A stretch of DNA of 64,000 bases, taken from assembly GCF_037072025.1 (NCBI RefSeq), contig NZ_JAXHDD010000004.1:62001-126000 (forward strand). Direction: 5' to 3'. Positions 44,701 through 54,449 of this stretch are shown here, in pieces. Position 1 is the stretch's first letter; every line of letters begins with the position of its first letter. Origin of the DNA: Pseudogracilibacillus sp037072025. Its GTDB lineage: Bacteria > Bacillota > Bacilli > Bacillales > Amphibacillaceae. The translations under genes and the position numbers were made by a program. Under the pieces are notes generated by a model, which was given only the letters and a program-made list of their open reading frames with translations, did not search any database and was not told the origin of the DNA.

Positions 44701-45723
44701 TTAAAGATGTGTGATGTTAACCATTGGGGGAGCTAATACGGAATTAGAGTATCCATCGTCTCCCTTAAGCTCCAGCACCTCTACAATACGTTCCTGCGGA
44801 TCAATTCCAAATGGCTTACATTGTTCCCGATCATAAATCCATTCCGGAATGCTGCGAAGCACTTGCCACTGTTTGGATTCAGCCAACAATTGAAAATTCT
44901 GAACCAAACAACTTATCGCTGCGAAATCCTCTTCCCGCTTGTGAAAATCAGCTTCTTCTTTTGCAACAACTAAAAGGAACGGCACCGAAATATCCCTATT
45001 TAACGTTTGAAGTTTCCCTTTTGTCTTACCGTTTGTTACATATATAAAGCGCCATGGTTGTCGTAGTCCGTGGTTCGGTGCCCAGATGGCTTGATTCAGC
45101 ATGTCAAGAACACTTTGTGAAGTAACCTGAAGTGTATCTGAATGTTTCCAATCATTCTCACCAATTACAGTCCACTTCTGTTCTGCCGGTATTCTTCTCC
45201 TTCTTCCTCTTGGCATTTTATCAAAGTATCCTATATTTAAAATTCCTGCAAACCTTTCTCCTTCTTGCAAACCAATTTCCTTAAAAAATGATTTACCTTG
45301 AATGATTGGATCCGTATACCACAACATCCCCAAACCTTGTTCCCAACCTAACAGTTGAAAATTTTGCATGATACTACATACTGAAGCGTAATTTTCATCA
45401 CTTTGCCGCTGATTTTCGGCGGATTCTGCAATGAAAACCAAGTGAACAGGAGTTTCTGCTACTTTTTTCGTTAAAAAATCAATCATTTTATTGAGTACGA
45501 GTTTTCCAAGTTTGCTTTCCTTCAATTTAGCTGTAATGCTCACAGCTAGTCGTTGACGTGATTCATACGTGCCATAGTAAATACAACGCCACTGTGGTGT
45601 TCCCTCAGTTACATATAAACTAGCTGCCTTATACAGTAAAGAAACGATTAGTTCTTGTTCTACCGGAGTTCCATTGTATTTCCTGATGGATCTGCGTTCT
45701 ATTATCGTCTTGGATAAATTCAA
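44701..45723 (-). CDS. Tandem-domain nitroreductase family protein
   Basis: 340 residues. The first domain (about 1-180) starts NLSKTIIERRSIRKYNGTPV, with the FMN-binding RRSIRK, and LGMLWYTD. The second (about 205-330) begins VLDMLNQAIWAPNHGLRQPW and has the APNH/W segment of nitroreductases. Normal nitroreductases are homodimers of about 200 residues; here both halves are in one chain and the second lacks its first FMN-binding motif. Substrate unknown. Confidence 0.82.
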   Translation of the reverse strand: MNLSKTIIERRSIRKYNGTPVEQELIVSLLYKAASLYVTEGTPQWRCIYYGTYESRQRLAVSITAKLKESKLGKLVLNKMIDFLTKKVAETPVHLVFIAESAENQRQSDENYASVCSIMQNFQLLGWEQGLGMLWYTDPIIQGKSFFKEIGLQEGERFAGILNIGYFDKMPRGRRRRIPAEQKWTVIGENDWKHSDTLQVTSQSVLDMLNQAIWAPNHGLRQPWRFIYVTNGKTKGKLQTLNRDISVPFLLVVAKEEADFHKREEDFAAISCLVQNFQLLAESKQWQVLRSIPEWIYDREQCKPFGIDPQERIVEVLELKGDDGYSNSVLAPPMVNITHL

Positions 45724-45858
45724 TATAATCCCTCCAATTCTTTAGCAGATTAGTCTAGTTCTTGAAGTTAAACATATTTTCGGGTGTAATTATAGAATTG
45801 GTTCAATCTCATAATACCCATTAATTAAAGCAAAGAGTGATTTAGAAGGCGTTAAAAA

Positions 45859-47244
45859 TTATAACCCAAACTCATCTTTAAAATAGTCATCATGAACTCG
45901 CATCTCCTGTTTTTTTGTCAGTGATTTCTCCAAAGCGAGCACAACCATCGCCAATACAACAGTAATGGCTGCAAGAATGAAAGCATTGCTGTATGAAGGA
46001 TCAGCAGACCCGTTTAATATATTCCATTGCTTGCTGTTGAGTTCAAGAAAACGACTAAACAATGCAGAGCCAAATGCAGCGCCTAAAAAAATCATAAAGG
46101 TGAATAATCCTGTACCAGTACCAGTTTCATTGGACGGCAATACTTCCGATATGCGGTTTGTGAGAGCCGATTGGTTCGCAGTGAAGGCCAAGCATACAAA
46201 AATCAGTAACACTGAAATCCAAATAGGAGAGGCTCCGACGATTGTGGATAGAGCCAGAAAGGCAATGGCCATGATTGTAAAACTAAATTGATTCATGAAC
46301 CGATTTCCGCGATTGGCAATTATTATTCCAATCTGTGACCCTAATATGATTGGCATCAATCCACCTGGAAACAAAACAAGACCAATTAAACTGGTTGACA
46401 TCTCATTCACTTTTGAAAGCATTAAAGGAATAATGAAAATCATCGCCATATAAGCTATAGAGTTTAATAAACCCATGAAAAGAACTAGACTAAATGGGAT
46501 GTTTTTCAAAATATCAATTTTAATAAACGGTTCGTTAGCATTCTGAGCTTGCCAAACGAAAAGGACAAAAAAGATCACTGCAATTATAAATAACCAAGCT
46601 GTCACATTAATTCCCATCAGCAACGACGTAATGGCCAGCATGAATAAAATGGCTCCCACCATATCAAAACGACTGCCAGTCTTAACTTCCTCTTCTTTCG
46701 GTGCATATTTAAGATAAAACGGAAGAGTAATTATACTTAAAAACGATATCAAAAATAAACTCCTCCACCCGAATGAATCGGTTAAAAACCCGCCCATTAT
46801 CGGACCAATTGCACTACCAAGCGCAACCATGGAAAACACCATACCAAGCGCATAACCACGTTGTTTTTCAGGAAAATATCGTGCGGCAGCTACAAGACTT
46901 AACGTGGGAAGAGTACCTCCCCCAATTCCTTGAAGGATACGAGCTATGATAATGACTGAATAGTTTGGGCTCATGAATCCAATTAAGGAACCCACCATAA
47001 ACATAGCCATTCCAATAACAAACAATCGACGGACGGGAAACCTATCGGATAATTTTCCAATGGCAACAGCTGCAATACCGTTGAATAAGCTGAAAATGGC
47101 TGTTATCCAACTTACTTCGGAAGGCGTTAAAATAAATACCTTCCTGAATTCCGGAATCGCTACATTCATCATTGTTACGTTCATTGCATTAAACAACACC
47201 ATATAACACATGGAATAAAGTAATAACTTTTGTTTTCTTGTCAT
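45859..47244 (-). CDS. MFS drug efflux transporter (DHA2, 14-TMS type)
   Basis: 461 residues. The motif GKLSDRFPVRR in the loop between spans 2 and 3 (about 63-73) and the motif C-like GSAIGPIMGGFLTDSFGWR (about 143-161) identify a DHA2 proton antiporter related to Tet(L)/QacA. Fourteen spans are expected. Two copies of a palindrome lie in the divergent region toward a MarR gene, which fits substrate-inducible efflux. Confidence 0.88.
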   Translation of the reverse strand: MTRKQKLLLYSMCYMVLFNAMNVTMMNVAIPEFRKVFILTPSEVSWITAIFSLFNGIAAVAIGKLSDRFPVRRLFVIGMAMFMVGSLIGFMSPNYSVIIIARILQGIGGGTLPTLSLVAAARYFPEKQRGYALGMVFSMVALGSAIGPIMGGFLTDSFGWRSLFLISFLSIITLPFYLKYAPKEEEVKTGSRFDMVGAILFMLAITSLLMGINVTAWLFIIAVIFFVLFVWQAQNANEPFIKIDILKNIPFSLVLFMGLLNSIAYMAMIFIIPLMLSKVNEMSTSLIGLVLFPGGLMPIILGSQIGIIIANRGNRFMNQFSFTIMAIAFLALSTIVGASPIWISVLLIFVCLAFTANQSALTNRISEVLPSNETGTGTGLFTFMIFLGAAFGSALFSRFLELNSKQWNILNGSADPSYSNAFILAAITVVLAMVVLALEKSLTKKQEMRVHDDYFKDEFGL

Positions 47245-47739
47245 TTTAAAACTCCCACATCTACCTTTTTTTAATGATTCTTTTTTTTCGGATATACGAT
47301 ATGGATTAGGCCTTTTAAAGGTAATATATCCATCATTGAGGATTATTTTATAAATCGTTATCCTATCCTTATTCTGTTCAATATAAAACCCCCATTCGTT
47401 TAGGTTATGAATATAATTTTTCTACGAGGAAAACTTTATGGATTAGGGAAACATAAAAGCATGGAAAGATACTAATATAAATCAATTTCAAGTATTGACA
47501 TGTTATCTACTAGCTCATTGACGAAAAAATATCTTGATTTTGAATGTACACCGAATAAAAAACTTATGTTCGAGTTTCAGGTTATTTGAAGCACTCAACA
47601 ATCCACTTGTCAAAGGCTTTTTTTCAGCGTCAATTTAAAGTTTTGCGATTTCCACGTTGCCACATTTATTATTGTTAACATATAAATAAATTTGAGTACA
47701 ATAATATATTGAATTTTCCTCTTATATCCATATTTTTTT

Positions 47740-47753
47740 GTTTACAAGTAAAC
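47740..47753. promoter_or_regulatory. MarR-type operator, copy 1
   Basis: GTTTACAAGTAAAC has 6-bp perfect arms around AA. It is directly downstream of the MFS -10 region on the minus strand. The identical sequence recurs at 47916-47929. Confidence 0.7.
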
Positions 47754-47781
47754 TATATAATATATAAATAAAGTTTGTCAA
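47754..47781 (-). promoter_or_regulatory. Promoter of the MFS efflux gene
   Basis: On the minus strand TTGACA (47776-47781) and TATATA (47754-47759) are 16 nt apart. The start point would fall within or next to operator copy 1, so a bound repressor would block it. Confidence 0.6.
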
Positions 47782-47915
47782 TTTTTTTGGTGTCATATTA
47801 AAGTATGAGCAAAGTTAGCAAAATGACTGACAAAATGAGTATAATTATGAATGTAGACCATGAAGTAAACTATAATATTCAAAGATTGATTGTCTATAAA
47901 GAATATGATATGTTA
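47782..47915. other. Intergenic region with a half operator
   Basis: Contains the half site AGTAAACTATAAT (about 47864-47876), which overlaps a -10-like TATAAT (47871-47876) for the MarR gene on the plus strand. A long stretch (47245-47739) without genes lies on the MFS side. Confidence 0.35.
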
Positions 47916-47929
47916 GTTTACAAGTAAAC
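47916..47929. promoter_or_regulatory. MarR-type operator, copy 2
   Basis: GTTTACAAGTAAAC, identical to 47740-47753 and 176 bp away. It lies downstream of the possible MarR promoter, about 220 nt before the MarR start. Confidence 0.65.
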
Positions 47930-48147
47930 AATATCCGAAATAGGAAGTACTTTGTAGCTGAAAAGGTTTAACAACAGTTCGTGATGGGTGACTCGGCTTA
48001 GGATGGAGCCTATTATTTAGATTGCCCTGTTCTATATCCAGATTAGATATTCTACCCCCTTAAATTGCACTCAACTTTAATTTTAGGTTTATTACAGTAG
48101 TAGTCAGTATAAAATGAAATTTTTACAGAAAAGGGATGATAAGTATA

Positions 48148-48651
48148 ATGAATCCAACAGAGGGACTTAAGCGATTGCTATACGAACACTTCCTCCATTT
48201 TACGCATTTATTTGAACAAATTTTCGTTAATGAGATTGATGAGTTTGTTCATCTTGCACAAATGCAAGGAATTACCTCATGGCCAAACAATATGACGAGT
48301 GTTCACGTCATTGATTGCATCGGCAACAACGAGCCAATAAACAACAGGTCTATTGCGGAAAAAATGAATTTGTCCAAGGCAAGTATTTCAAAAATTAGCT
48401 CCAATCTGATTAAGGATGGCTATATAAAACGAAGCCAGATGAACGATAACAAAAAAGAAGTATATTTCTCCCTTTCTCCTAGAGGTAGACAAATCTATGA
48501 GGTGCACACCATGATGCATGAAAAGATAGAGCATAGATTTATTAATGTATTTGATTCATTTTCGGAATCAGAGCTACAGGCAATACTAAAATTCTTTCAA
48601 ACAATGATTGATCAAAGAGACAACATTATCAAAGGGGACGAGAGGGATTGA
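48148..48651 (+). CDS. MarR family regulator
   Basis: 167 residues with a winged helix: NNRSIAEKMNLSKASISKIS then NLIKDGYIKRSQMNDNKKEV, the MarR recognition helix and wing. The AAAAGGGATGA region precedes ATG 48148. It is divergent from the MFS gene and likely binds the two GTTTACAAGTAAAC operators. The ligand is unknown. Confidence 0.88.
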   Translation: MNPTEGLKRLLYEHFLHFTHLFEQIFVNEIDEFVHLAQMQGITSWPNNMTSVHVIDCIGNNEPINNRSIAEKMNLSKASISKISSNLIKDGYIKRSQMNDNKKEVYFSLSPRGRQIYEVHTMMHEKIEHRFINVFDSFSESELQAILKFFQTMIDQRDNIIKGDERD

Positions 48652-48913
48652 TGGGGTTACAACTCTAAACGTAGTCAAAAACGGAAGGTTCAATATCCTG
48701 TGGGGAACTATGACTATGTTCTTTTGTGTGTTTAGACCACTGAGTAAATGCAAAGTAAAAATGATGTAGGATACCTTTCCCCCAATTAGAGTATGTTTAG
48801 CTTAAATTATTAAATAAAAAATAAAACTGTGTCCAGAAATTGTGATTTTAAATTTTATTTATGTATTTACCTATGTTAACTGGTCACCGTTTAAAGCAGC
48901 ATTTAATTCAGTC
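48652..48913. other. Non-coding gap
   Basis: No gene seen. AT-rich run near 48815-48880. Confidence 0.3.
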
Positions 48914-48950
48914 GGTCGATTAACCCATTTCAATGATGCGTTAATCGATC
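48914..48950 (+). terminator. Terminator-like hairpin
   Basis: GGTCGATTAAC (48914-48924) pairs with GTTAATCGATC (48940-48950), then CTTCTTTTT. Far from the MarR stop (263 nt), but on the right strand. Confidence 0.45.
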
Positions 48951-49049
48951 GCTTCTTTTTAGCTCAATTATTTTCAATAAGGAGAGCCCACCTAGAAAAA
49001 CAAGTATAGGATTCTTACATAAGCCCTCCTATTCAGAAGATTTGTAACT

Positions 49050-50003
49050 TTATTCTTTATCATATTTACTTCGGTATTCAAGAGGACTAATTTTATACAT
49101 TTCTTTAAAAGCGGCTCCAAATTTACTCTGGCTTTTATAACCTATTGTCGAAGCAATTTCCCCAATGCTTTCTTGAGTCTGAAGTAACATAGAAGCCGCT
49201 TTCCTAATCCGATACTCTTTCATATATGCCCCGATGGAAACCCCGTATACACCTTTAAAAGTTGCCTTTAAGGCAGTAGGACTGATACAATATTGTCTCG
49301 CTAGTTCATCAATCGTAAACCTCTGTTCAAATTGTTCCGTTATCTTCTTTTTAATCTGTTTAATAATTTCAACTTGTTGCTGGGCATAAAATTTCTTCTG
49401 TTGCTCTTTAGTTGTATCAAAATAATGAAGGTATATCAAAATTTCCAGAACTTTCAGCCGGTAATAAGTTTCTCTAGCCTCAACAGGAATCGAATACATA
49501 CCACTGAAAATATGTTGAATACCTTTCTTCGCCTGTATAAAAAAACATTCATCGTTTGAAAAATAACGGTTAACAAGATCTGGAATATCAATTGGAATAT
49601 CAGGGATATATTCTGATAGTTTATCTGTAAACTTATCTAAATCTATCGTAATGTTTATACCTTTGTAGTACCCTAATGGAAATTCAATACGGTCACTATG
49701 GTTGCTCATCATATTCATGAACAAATCACCTTCTCCTATATATTGCAAGCATCCATCCTTCATTTTACATTCAGCCCGCCCTTTAAAGCAGTGATTCAAT
49801 TCCAAAATGTTGAGGTTTGGATGGAGCGTTGGCATATAGTGGTTCGCCTGAAAGTTAAAGATGATCACCTCAACACCAGGAAGTACAGAATAGACAGATG
49901 CTGTACCTTGCCCCTCATTTGGATTCAGGCGATAAACAACATGGTGATTATTTCGCACTAAGTTCATGCTTTTATTAATATGTGAAAGATAGAATCCCTT
50001 CAT
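49050..50003 (-). CDS. AraC family regulator
   Basis: 317 residues. The C-terminus (about 215-315) has two AraC helix-turn-helices: RFTIDELARQYCISPTALKA then FKGVYGVSIGAYMKEYRIRK and IGEIASTIGYKSQSKFGAAF. The N-terminal part has a cupin-like segment with Cys (NHCFKGRAECKMKDG). ATG 50003 follows GGGAGGAAGG; the longer frame has no site. AraC proteins with this layout often control siderophore or metal genes, but no target is certain here. Confidence 0.85.
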   Translation of the reverse strand: MKGFYLSHINKSMNLVRNNHHVVYRLNPNEGQGTASVYSVLPGVEVIIFNFQANHYMPTLHPNLNILELNHCFKGRAECKMKDGCLQYIGEGDLFMNMMSNHSDRIEFPLGYYKGINITIDLDKFTDKLSEYIPDIPIDIPDLVNRYFSNDECFFIQAKKGIQHIFSGMYSIPVEARETYYRLKVLEILIYLHYFDTTKEQQKKFYAQQQVEIIKQIKKKITEQFEQRFTIDELARQYCISPTALKATFKGVYGVSIGAYMKEYRIRKAASMLLQTQESIGEIASTIGYKSQSKFGAAFKEMYKISPLEYRSKYDKE

Positions 50004-50199
50004 ATTATCCTTCCTCCCTTGATACGGATACCGATTTTTCCTCTTATATAGACTTCTAGCTCCAATCAGATGAAGCAATGATTACCTTCTGTATGAATGA
50101 AATTTGTTCCAATCAGCCAAACTTTTAGTCCGATCGGTCTCACTTTCCAGATTTTATTGAAAATGACATACAGAGGCAATATACTTGAAATGAAGTAAA

Positions 50200-50217
50200 A
50201 TCAAATGATCATTTGAT
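50200..50217. promoter_or_regulatory. Operator palindrome of the metal-efflux cluster
   Basis: ATCAAATGATCATTTGAT is an 18-bp perfect palindrome, 50 nt before the HMA-protein start. It fits the CzrA/CadC type (TCAAAT...ATTTGA). A related half site, TTCATTTGAT, lies upstream of the ArsR gene near 53056-53065. Confidence 0.65.
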
Positions 50218-50267
50218 TGTATGATAGTTTGATTATATAGATAATAATAGAAAGGAGCAATCGTTTT

Positions 50268-50486
50268 ATGAAAAAGACCTATAAGTTACATGATGTGGAT
50301 TGTGGAAGTTGCGCAGCAAAGATCGAACATGGCATTCGTAAGCTGGATGATGTTACCGATGTGAAGGTAAATTTTATGGCTCAACGAATGATTCTTGAGG
50401 CTCCGGATGATAAATTCGATGCCGTACTTAAACAAAGTAAGAAGATTATAAAAAGAATTGATCCAGATGCATCGCTAGAGGCTTAA
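50268..50486 (+). CDS. Heavy-metal-associated (HMA) domain protein
   Basis: 72 residues, a single ferredoxin-like HMA domain. DCGSCAAKIE gives the metal-binding Cys12-x-x-Cys15. In most CadA pumps this domain is the N-terminus; here it is separate and the pump at 50623 lacks it. GAAAGGAG lies before ATG 50268. The cluster is likely controlled by the ArsR gene at 52662. Confidence 0.9.
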   Translation: MKKTYKLHDVDCGSCAAKIEHGIRKLDDVTDVKVNFMAQRMILEAPDDKFDAVLKQSKKIIKRIDPDASLEA

Positions 50487-50622
50487 CCTAATAGATACAT
50501 TTTTACGTCGAACCGGTTCATAACGAATAGGCAAAATTAGCCACATGTAAATTTATTATTTGAGTCAGTAGTGGTTGTGGTGTTACAGCCGTTGCTGACT
50601 CGAATATGAGGAGGATACAAAC

Positions 50623-52596
50623 ATGTCAAAGAAAGAACAAAAACGCTTACTACGTATCCTTATTGCAGCTGTAGGATTTGTAGTAACGTTCTTTTTAAAG
50701 TTAGATGGATTTGCTGAATTCCTGATGTATCTTGTCCCGTATCTCATCGTTGGAGGAGACATCCTGTGGAAAGCAGCAAGAAACATTACACGAGGACAAG
50801 TCTTCGACGAGAATTTCCTAATGTCAGTAGCCACGATTGGCGCTTTCTGCCTTGGAGTGTATTCGGAAGGTATTGCTGTTATGCTCTTTTTTCAAGTTGG
50901 TGAGCTGTTTCAATCCTATGCCGTTTCAAAGTCTCGCAAGTCCATATCCGAACTGATGGATATCCGTCCCGACTATGCCAATGTGATAAGAAATGGTGAA
51001 TTGCTACAGGTTGATCCAGAAGAAGTACAAATTAATGAAATTGTTGTGGTAAGGCCTGGCGAACGAATCCCTCTCGATGGAATAGTTACTGACGGCTTCT
51101 CTGCAATTGATACCTCGGCTCTAACAGGTGAATCCGTACCAAGAGAGGTACAGGCAGGAGAAGATGTGATTAGCGGTTGTGTCAACCAAACCGGTAAATT
51201 AACCATTCAAGTGAATAAAGAATACGGTCAATCTACGGTAGCGAAGATCTTAGAATTAGTTGAAAATTCATCAGATAAAAAGAGTAAAAGTGAAAACTTT
51301 ATTACTAAATTTTCCCGATACTATACACCATTTGTTGTTTTAGCTGCGGTCATTTTAGCCATTGTCCCACCTCTCATCATGGGTCAACCATTTGTTATGT
51401 GGGTTGAAAGAGCACTGATTTTTCTAGTTATTTCTTGTCCTTGTGCTTTGGTTATCTCGGTACCGCTCAGCTTCTTTGGAGGAATCGGTGGGGCATCCAA
51501 ATCTGGTGTTTTAGTGAAAGGAAGCAACTATCTAGAAGCTTTGGCCAACACAGAGATGGTCGTGTTTGATAAAACTGGTACGCTAACCAAAGGGAGCTTT
51601 ATGATCAGTGAGATAAATTCTGATAAAATGCCTGATCATAAGTTGTTGGAATTGGCAGCATATGCGGAGGATTACTCTAATCATCCCATCGCACAGAGTA
51701 TCAAGAAGGCATATGGAAGAAAAGTTGATTCCTCCCGTATTAAAGATATAGAAGAAATTGCAGGACATGGTGTGAAAGCCGTGATTGACGGCAGTGTTGT
51801 TTTGGCGGGCAACACTAAACTTATGAAACGTGAACGCATATCCTATCATGATAGGAGTCTTGTAGGTACTGTAGTTCATTTGGCTGTAAACAATGAGTAC
51901 ATGGGCTATATCCTTATTGAGGACGAAATTAAAAAGGACGCATCACATGCTATTACGGCTTTAAAATCGTTAGGAATCAGACAGACCGTCATGTTGACTG
52001 GTGACGCCGATGCAGTAGGGAAAAAGGTTGCCGATACGCTCAAGTTAGACAAAGCATATACGGAACTATTGCCTGCGGACAAGGTGGAACACATGGAAGA
52101 ATTAATGCGACAAAAAAATGCAAAAGGGAAACGGGCCTTTGTTAGTGATAGTATCAATAACGCCCCAGTCCTTGAACGAGCTTATAAAGGAAAACTGGCG
52201 TTTGTCGGTGATGGCATCAATGATGCTCCGGTTCTTGCCCGAGCGGATATTGGAATTGCTATGGGTGGTATGGGTTCAGATGCCGCAATTGAAGCTGCAG
52301 ATGTTGTAATCATGACTGATGAGCCATCCAAAATCGCTACAGTGATGAAGATTAGTAAAAAGACACTCCGTATCGCTAAACAAAACATTATTTTTGCATT
52401 GGGTGTCAAAGGAATTGTGCTTATTCTAGGAGCAATTGGCATGACAACGATGTGGGGAGCTGTATTTGCTGATGTTGGGGTATCTGTCATAGCAATTCTC
52501 AACGCAATAAGGGCACTCAACGTTAAAAAATTCAACATACCGATACAAGAAGCTCAAGAACAAGGGAAAGGAAGTCGCCAAGGGGCAGTGGCATAA
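50623..52596 (+). CDS. cadA: P1B-type cadmium/zinc/lead exporting ATPase
   Basis: 657 residues. Motifs in order are SALTGES (165-171), the metal-site CPC (272-274), phosphorylation site DKTGT from Asp316, HP (354-355) and hinge GDGINDAP. It has no N-terminal HMA domain. Residues 501-521 and 522-542 are a direct tandem duplication of the hinge segment (FVSDSINNAPVLERA then FVGDGINDAPVLARA); the second copy keeps the conserved residues. GAGGAGG precedes ATG 50623. It exports divalent soft metal ions using ATP. Confidence 0.93.
   Translation: MSKKEQKRLLRILIAAVGFVVTFFLKLDGFAEFLMYLVPYLIVGGDILWKAARNITRGQVFDENFLMSVATIGAFCLGVYSEGIAVMLFFQVGELFQSYAVSKSRKSISELMDIRPDYANVIRNGELLQVDPEEVQINEIVVVRPGERIPLDGIVTDGFSAIDTSALTGESVPREVQAGEDVISGCVNQTGKLTIQVNKEYGQSTVAKILELVENSSDKKSKSENFITKFSRYYTPFVVLAAVILAIVPPLIMGQPFVMWVERALIFLVISCPCALVISVPLSFFGGIGGASKSGVLVKGSNYLEALANTEMVVFDKTGTLTKGSFMISEINSDKMPDHKLLELAAYAEDYSNHPIAQSIKKAYGRKVDSSRIKDIEEIAGHGVKAVIDGSVVLAGNTKLMKRERISYHDRSLVGTVVHLAVNNEYMGYILIEDEIKKDASHAITALKSLGIRQTVMLTGDADAVGKKVADTLKLDKAYTELLPADKVEHMEELMRQKNAKGKRAFVSDSINNAPVLERAYKGKLAFVGDGINDAPVLARADIGIAMGGMGSDAAIEAADVVIMTDEPSKIATVMKISKKTLRIAKQNIIFALGVKGIVLILGAIGMTTMWGAVFADVGVSVIAILNAIRALNVKKFNIPIQEAQEQGKGSRQGAVA
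52123..52248 (+). repeat. In-frame 63-bp tandem duplication inside cadA
   Basis: Copy 1 (52123-52185) and copy 2 (52186-52248) both read AAAGGGAAACG/AAAGGAAAACT then TTTGT and the SINNAP/GINDAP segment. Length is a multiple of three. The copies differ at many third positions, so the duplication is old, or came by recombination with another pump gene. Confidence 0.85.
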
Positions 52597-52602
52597 TGTT
52601 TT

Positions 52603-52653
52603 TGGGGGGTGTTAGCAGGAAGCTCTGTAAGTAATACTCCTCCCCCCTTTTAT
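52603..52653 (+). terminator. Terminator between cadA and the convergent ArsR gene
   Basis: GGGGGGTGTTA (52605-52615) and TAATACTCCTCCCCCC pair imperfectly, then TTTTATTG. It serves the end of cadA and perhaps the convergent ArsR gene. Confidence 0.6.
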
Positions 52654-52661
52654 TGATTAAT

Positions 52662-53039
52662 CTAAAGTCCTTTCAACGGACAACTCATTTTAAAAAAATC
52701 ATCTACCATTTGATGAACCAGACGAGCTTTTTCGCTGTCAGCAAGTGAATAGTAAACTTCTTTTCCAACACGTCTGCTTTTGATTAATTCATGTAACTTT
52801 AACAATTTTAAGTGATGAGAAACGGATGCAGGACTCATGTCAAGAGCAGCTGAAATATTGTGTCCACACTCTTCGCAATGACAGAGTAACCAGAGAATTT
52901 GAAGACGCGAGCCATCACTTAGCTGTTGGAAAACAGCAGATCCATCCAGAAAAAATTGGACATCAGGCATGTGCTTCAAAACATAGCTTAAATTTTGATC
53001 GTGATCGTGAAGCATTTCCTTGTTTTTTATCGTCGCCAC
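52662..53039 (-). CDS. ArsR/SmtB family metal-responsive repressor (CadC type)
   Basis: 125 residues. Winged helix: QQLSDGSRLQILWLLCHCEE, then NISAALDMSPASVSHHLKLL and RVGKEVYYSLAD. Cys pairs in LCHCEECGH are the likely thiolate site for Cd/Pb/Zn, in place of the CadC ELCVCD motif. The start is uncertain: GTG 53039 overlaps the AAAGGAG site, and ATG 53015 has a weak one. Convergent to cadA. Confidence 0.88.
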   Translation of the reverse strand: MATIKNKEMLHDHDQNLSYVLKHMPDVQFFLDGSAVFQQLSDGSRLQILWLLCHCEECGHNISAALDMSPASVSHHLKLLKLHELIKSRRVGKEVYYSLADSEKARLVHQMVDDFFKMSCPLKGL

Positions 53040-53153
53040 TCCTTTGATAAAACATTCATTTGATTAAACAATTATTATACTATAGTCTATGCATTACCTA
53101 GTGTCTTGTCAAGGGCATACTTTCGGACATTTAACTTTCGTTAAAGAATAAAG

Positions 53154-53279
53154 CTAATCTTTAATAATCAATCCGATCAAGGAAGCGTTAGCCTGGGATA
53201 AATAATCCGCTGTGATATCCTTGAACAAAGAGCAGATATCTAGTGGCTCCGGATGCAGTGTTTGCTCCAAGGAAGACAT
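53154..53279 (-). pseudogene. Histidine kinase fragment
   Basis: About 40 codons, SSLEQTLHPEPLDICSLFKD then ITADYLSQANASLIGLII, resembling the stretch between the phospho-acceptor helix and ATPase domain of sensor kinases ('lepepLDi..L..di..dy..qA'). No His box and no N/G boxes. Confidence 0.45.
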
Positions 53280-53548
53280 CTGGTCGTATGAAAGAAACAT
53301 GACTGTCGAATAAAAAACATTCATTGAGCTATATATAGTTGAGAATGACATAGCACTTGTAACCGTTGGGAAAGTGGTGGGTACAGCAAATCAAAGGGGC
53401 GCTGGGGAGCGGACAACTGTATGAAGGGTAAATTGTTACTGCTCTCAATTCATTATATCCTTCTGTTAATACAACCAAACTAGAGAAATTCCCCTCTTCT
53501 GAAACATCAATTGTACTATCTCAACATTATTGTTTAGTATTTTTACCT

Positions 53549-54001
53549 TTAATCTTGATAAGCTGTTCCTTCTATCATAATTTCAGGTTCATTTGTAAAA
53601 GTGTTATTTTCGGGAGTTGTAAATTCAGCTTTTGAAATTTCATAACCAATCTGAGCACGTATCATATAAGTTCCAATCGATGGATTATTTAGCTCCCAGT
53701 CATTCGTTAATGTCCTGGAATAATTTCTTTCTGAAGGTATGCTTGTCCTGTCCAGACCTAATATAGGTGCATCTATCATACTTTAAGTTTGAACGTAAAC
53801 TATGTAAAAGTCACCATCTACTCTAATGTCATGTTCAGATAAGTCTACTACCGCCCATTGTCCAGTAAGAGCGTTCGCACTAATTGGTCCAGCTAAAAGA
53901 TTTCCGGGCAAGCCGTTCTCACCGGGAATAATATTAGAAGGTTCTAATATATAATTGCTTTTTTGAAATGGATAAATTTTCATGTCTTTTTCTATTACCA
54001 A
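53549..54001 (-). pseudogene. Bacillopeptidase F-like protease, C-terminal region with in-frame stop
   Basis: Two frames in register, 53783-54001 and 53549-53779, are separated by a single TAA (53783-53785). The first has GNLLAGPISANALTGQWAVV then DFYIVYVQT. The second has TDEW-less NDWELNNPSIGTYMIRAQIG. Together they fit the post-catalytic region of bacillopeptidase F/Vpr-type S8 proteases. The catalytic domain is absent. Confidence 0.6.
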
Positions 54002-54449
54002 ATTCGATTAAACTGAACTAGTGAGAAAGTTCTCCTTCCCTTTTACTGCAACATCGTTAGAAATTACTATCAAACAATTAGTAAACAAATGAGCAACCAC
54101 GAAAAAAATTTCCTCTTCTTCATCTTGCGCTTATTAAATTCTATCTTATTCCTCCTTCTTTTTTGTCCACTCTATCAGACAGGAGGAGAATTTGTTGTCG
54201 TATTTTAGTCAAAGAATAGATTAATAGTTAAATTGAGTAAAAGGAACTAGCACTATATATATACCTTTTAAAGCACTCCCTTATGAATTTATACGGTGAT
54301 TCGGTCGCTATTTAAATGCATTGAAATCGATTTACTTCATCATTAGAAAAATTATTTTGTGTTTCATTTAAAATAGCCGATGTATTTCAAAGATAACTCT
54401 TTTAAAAACAAATCGATTATATATACACAGAAATCCCCCTGTATAATCT
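54002..54449. other. Non-coding gap
   Basis: No supported gene or strong hairpin. The flanks are decayed genes and a repeat. Confidence 0.3.
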
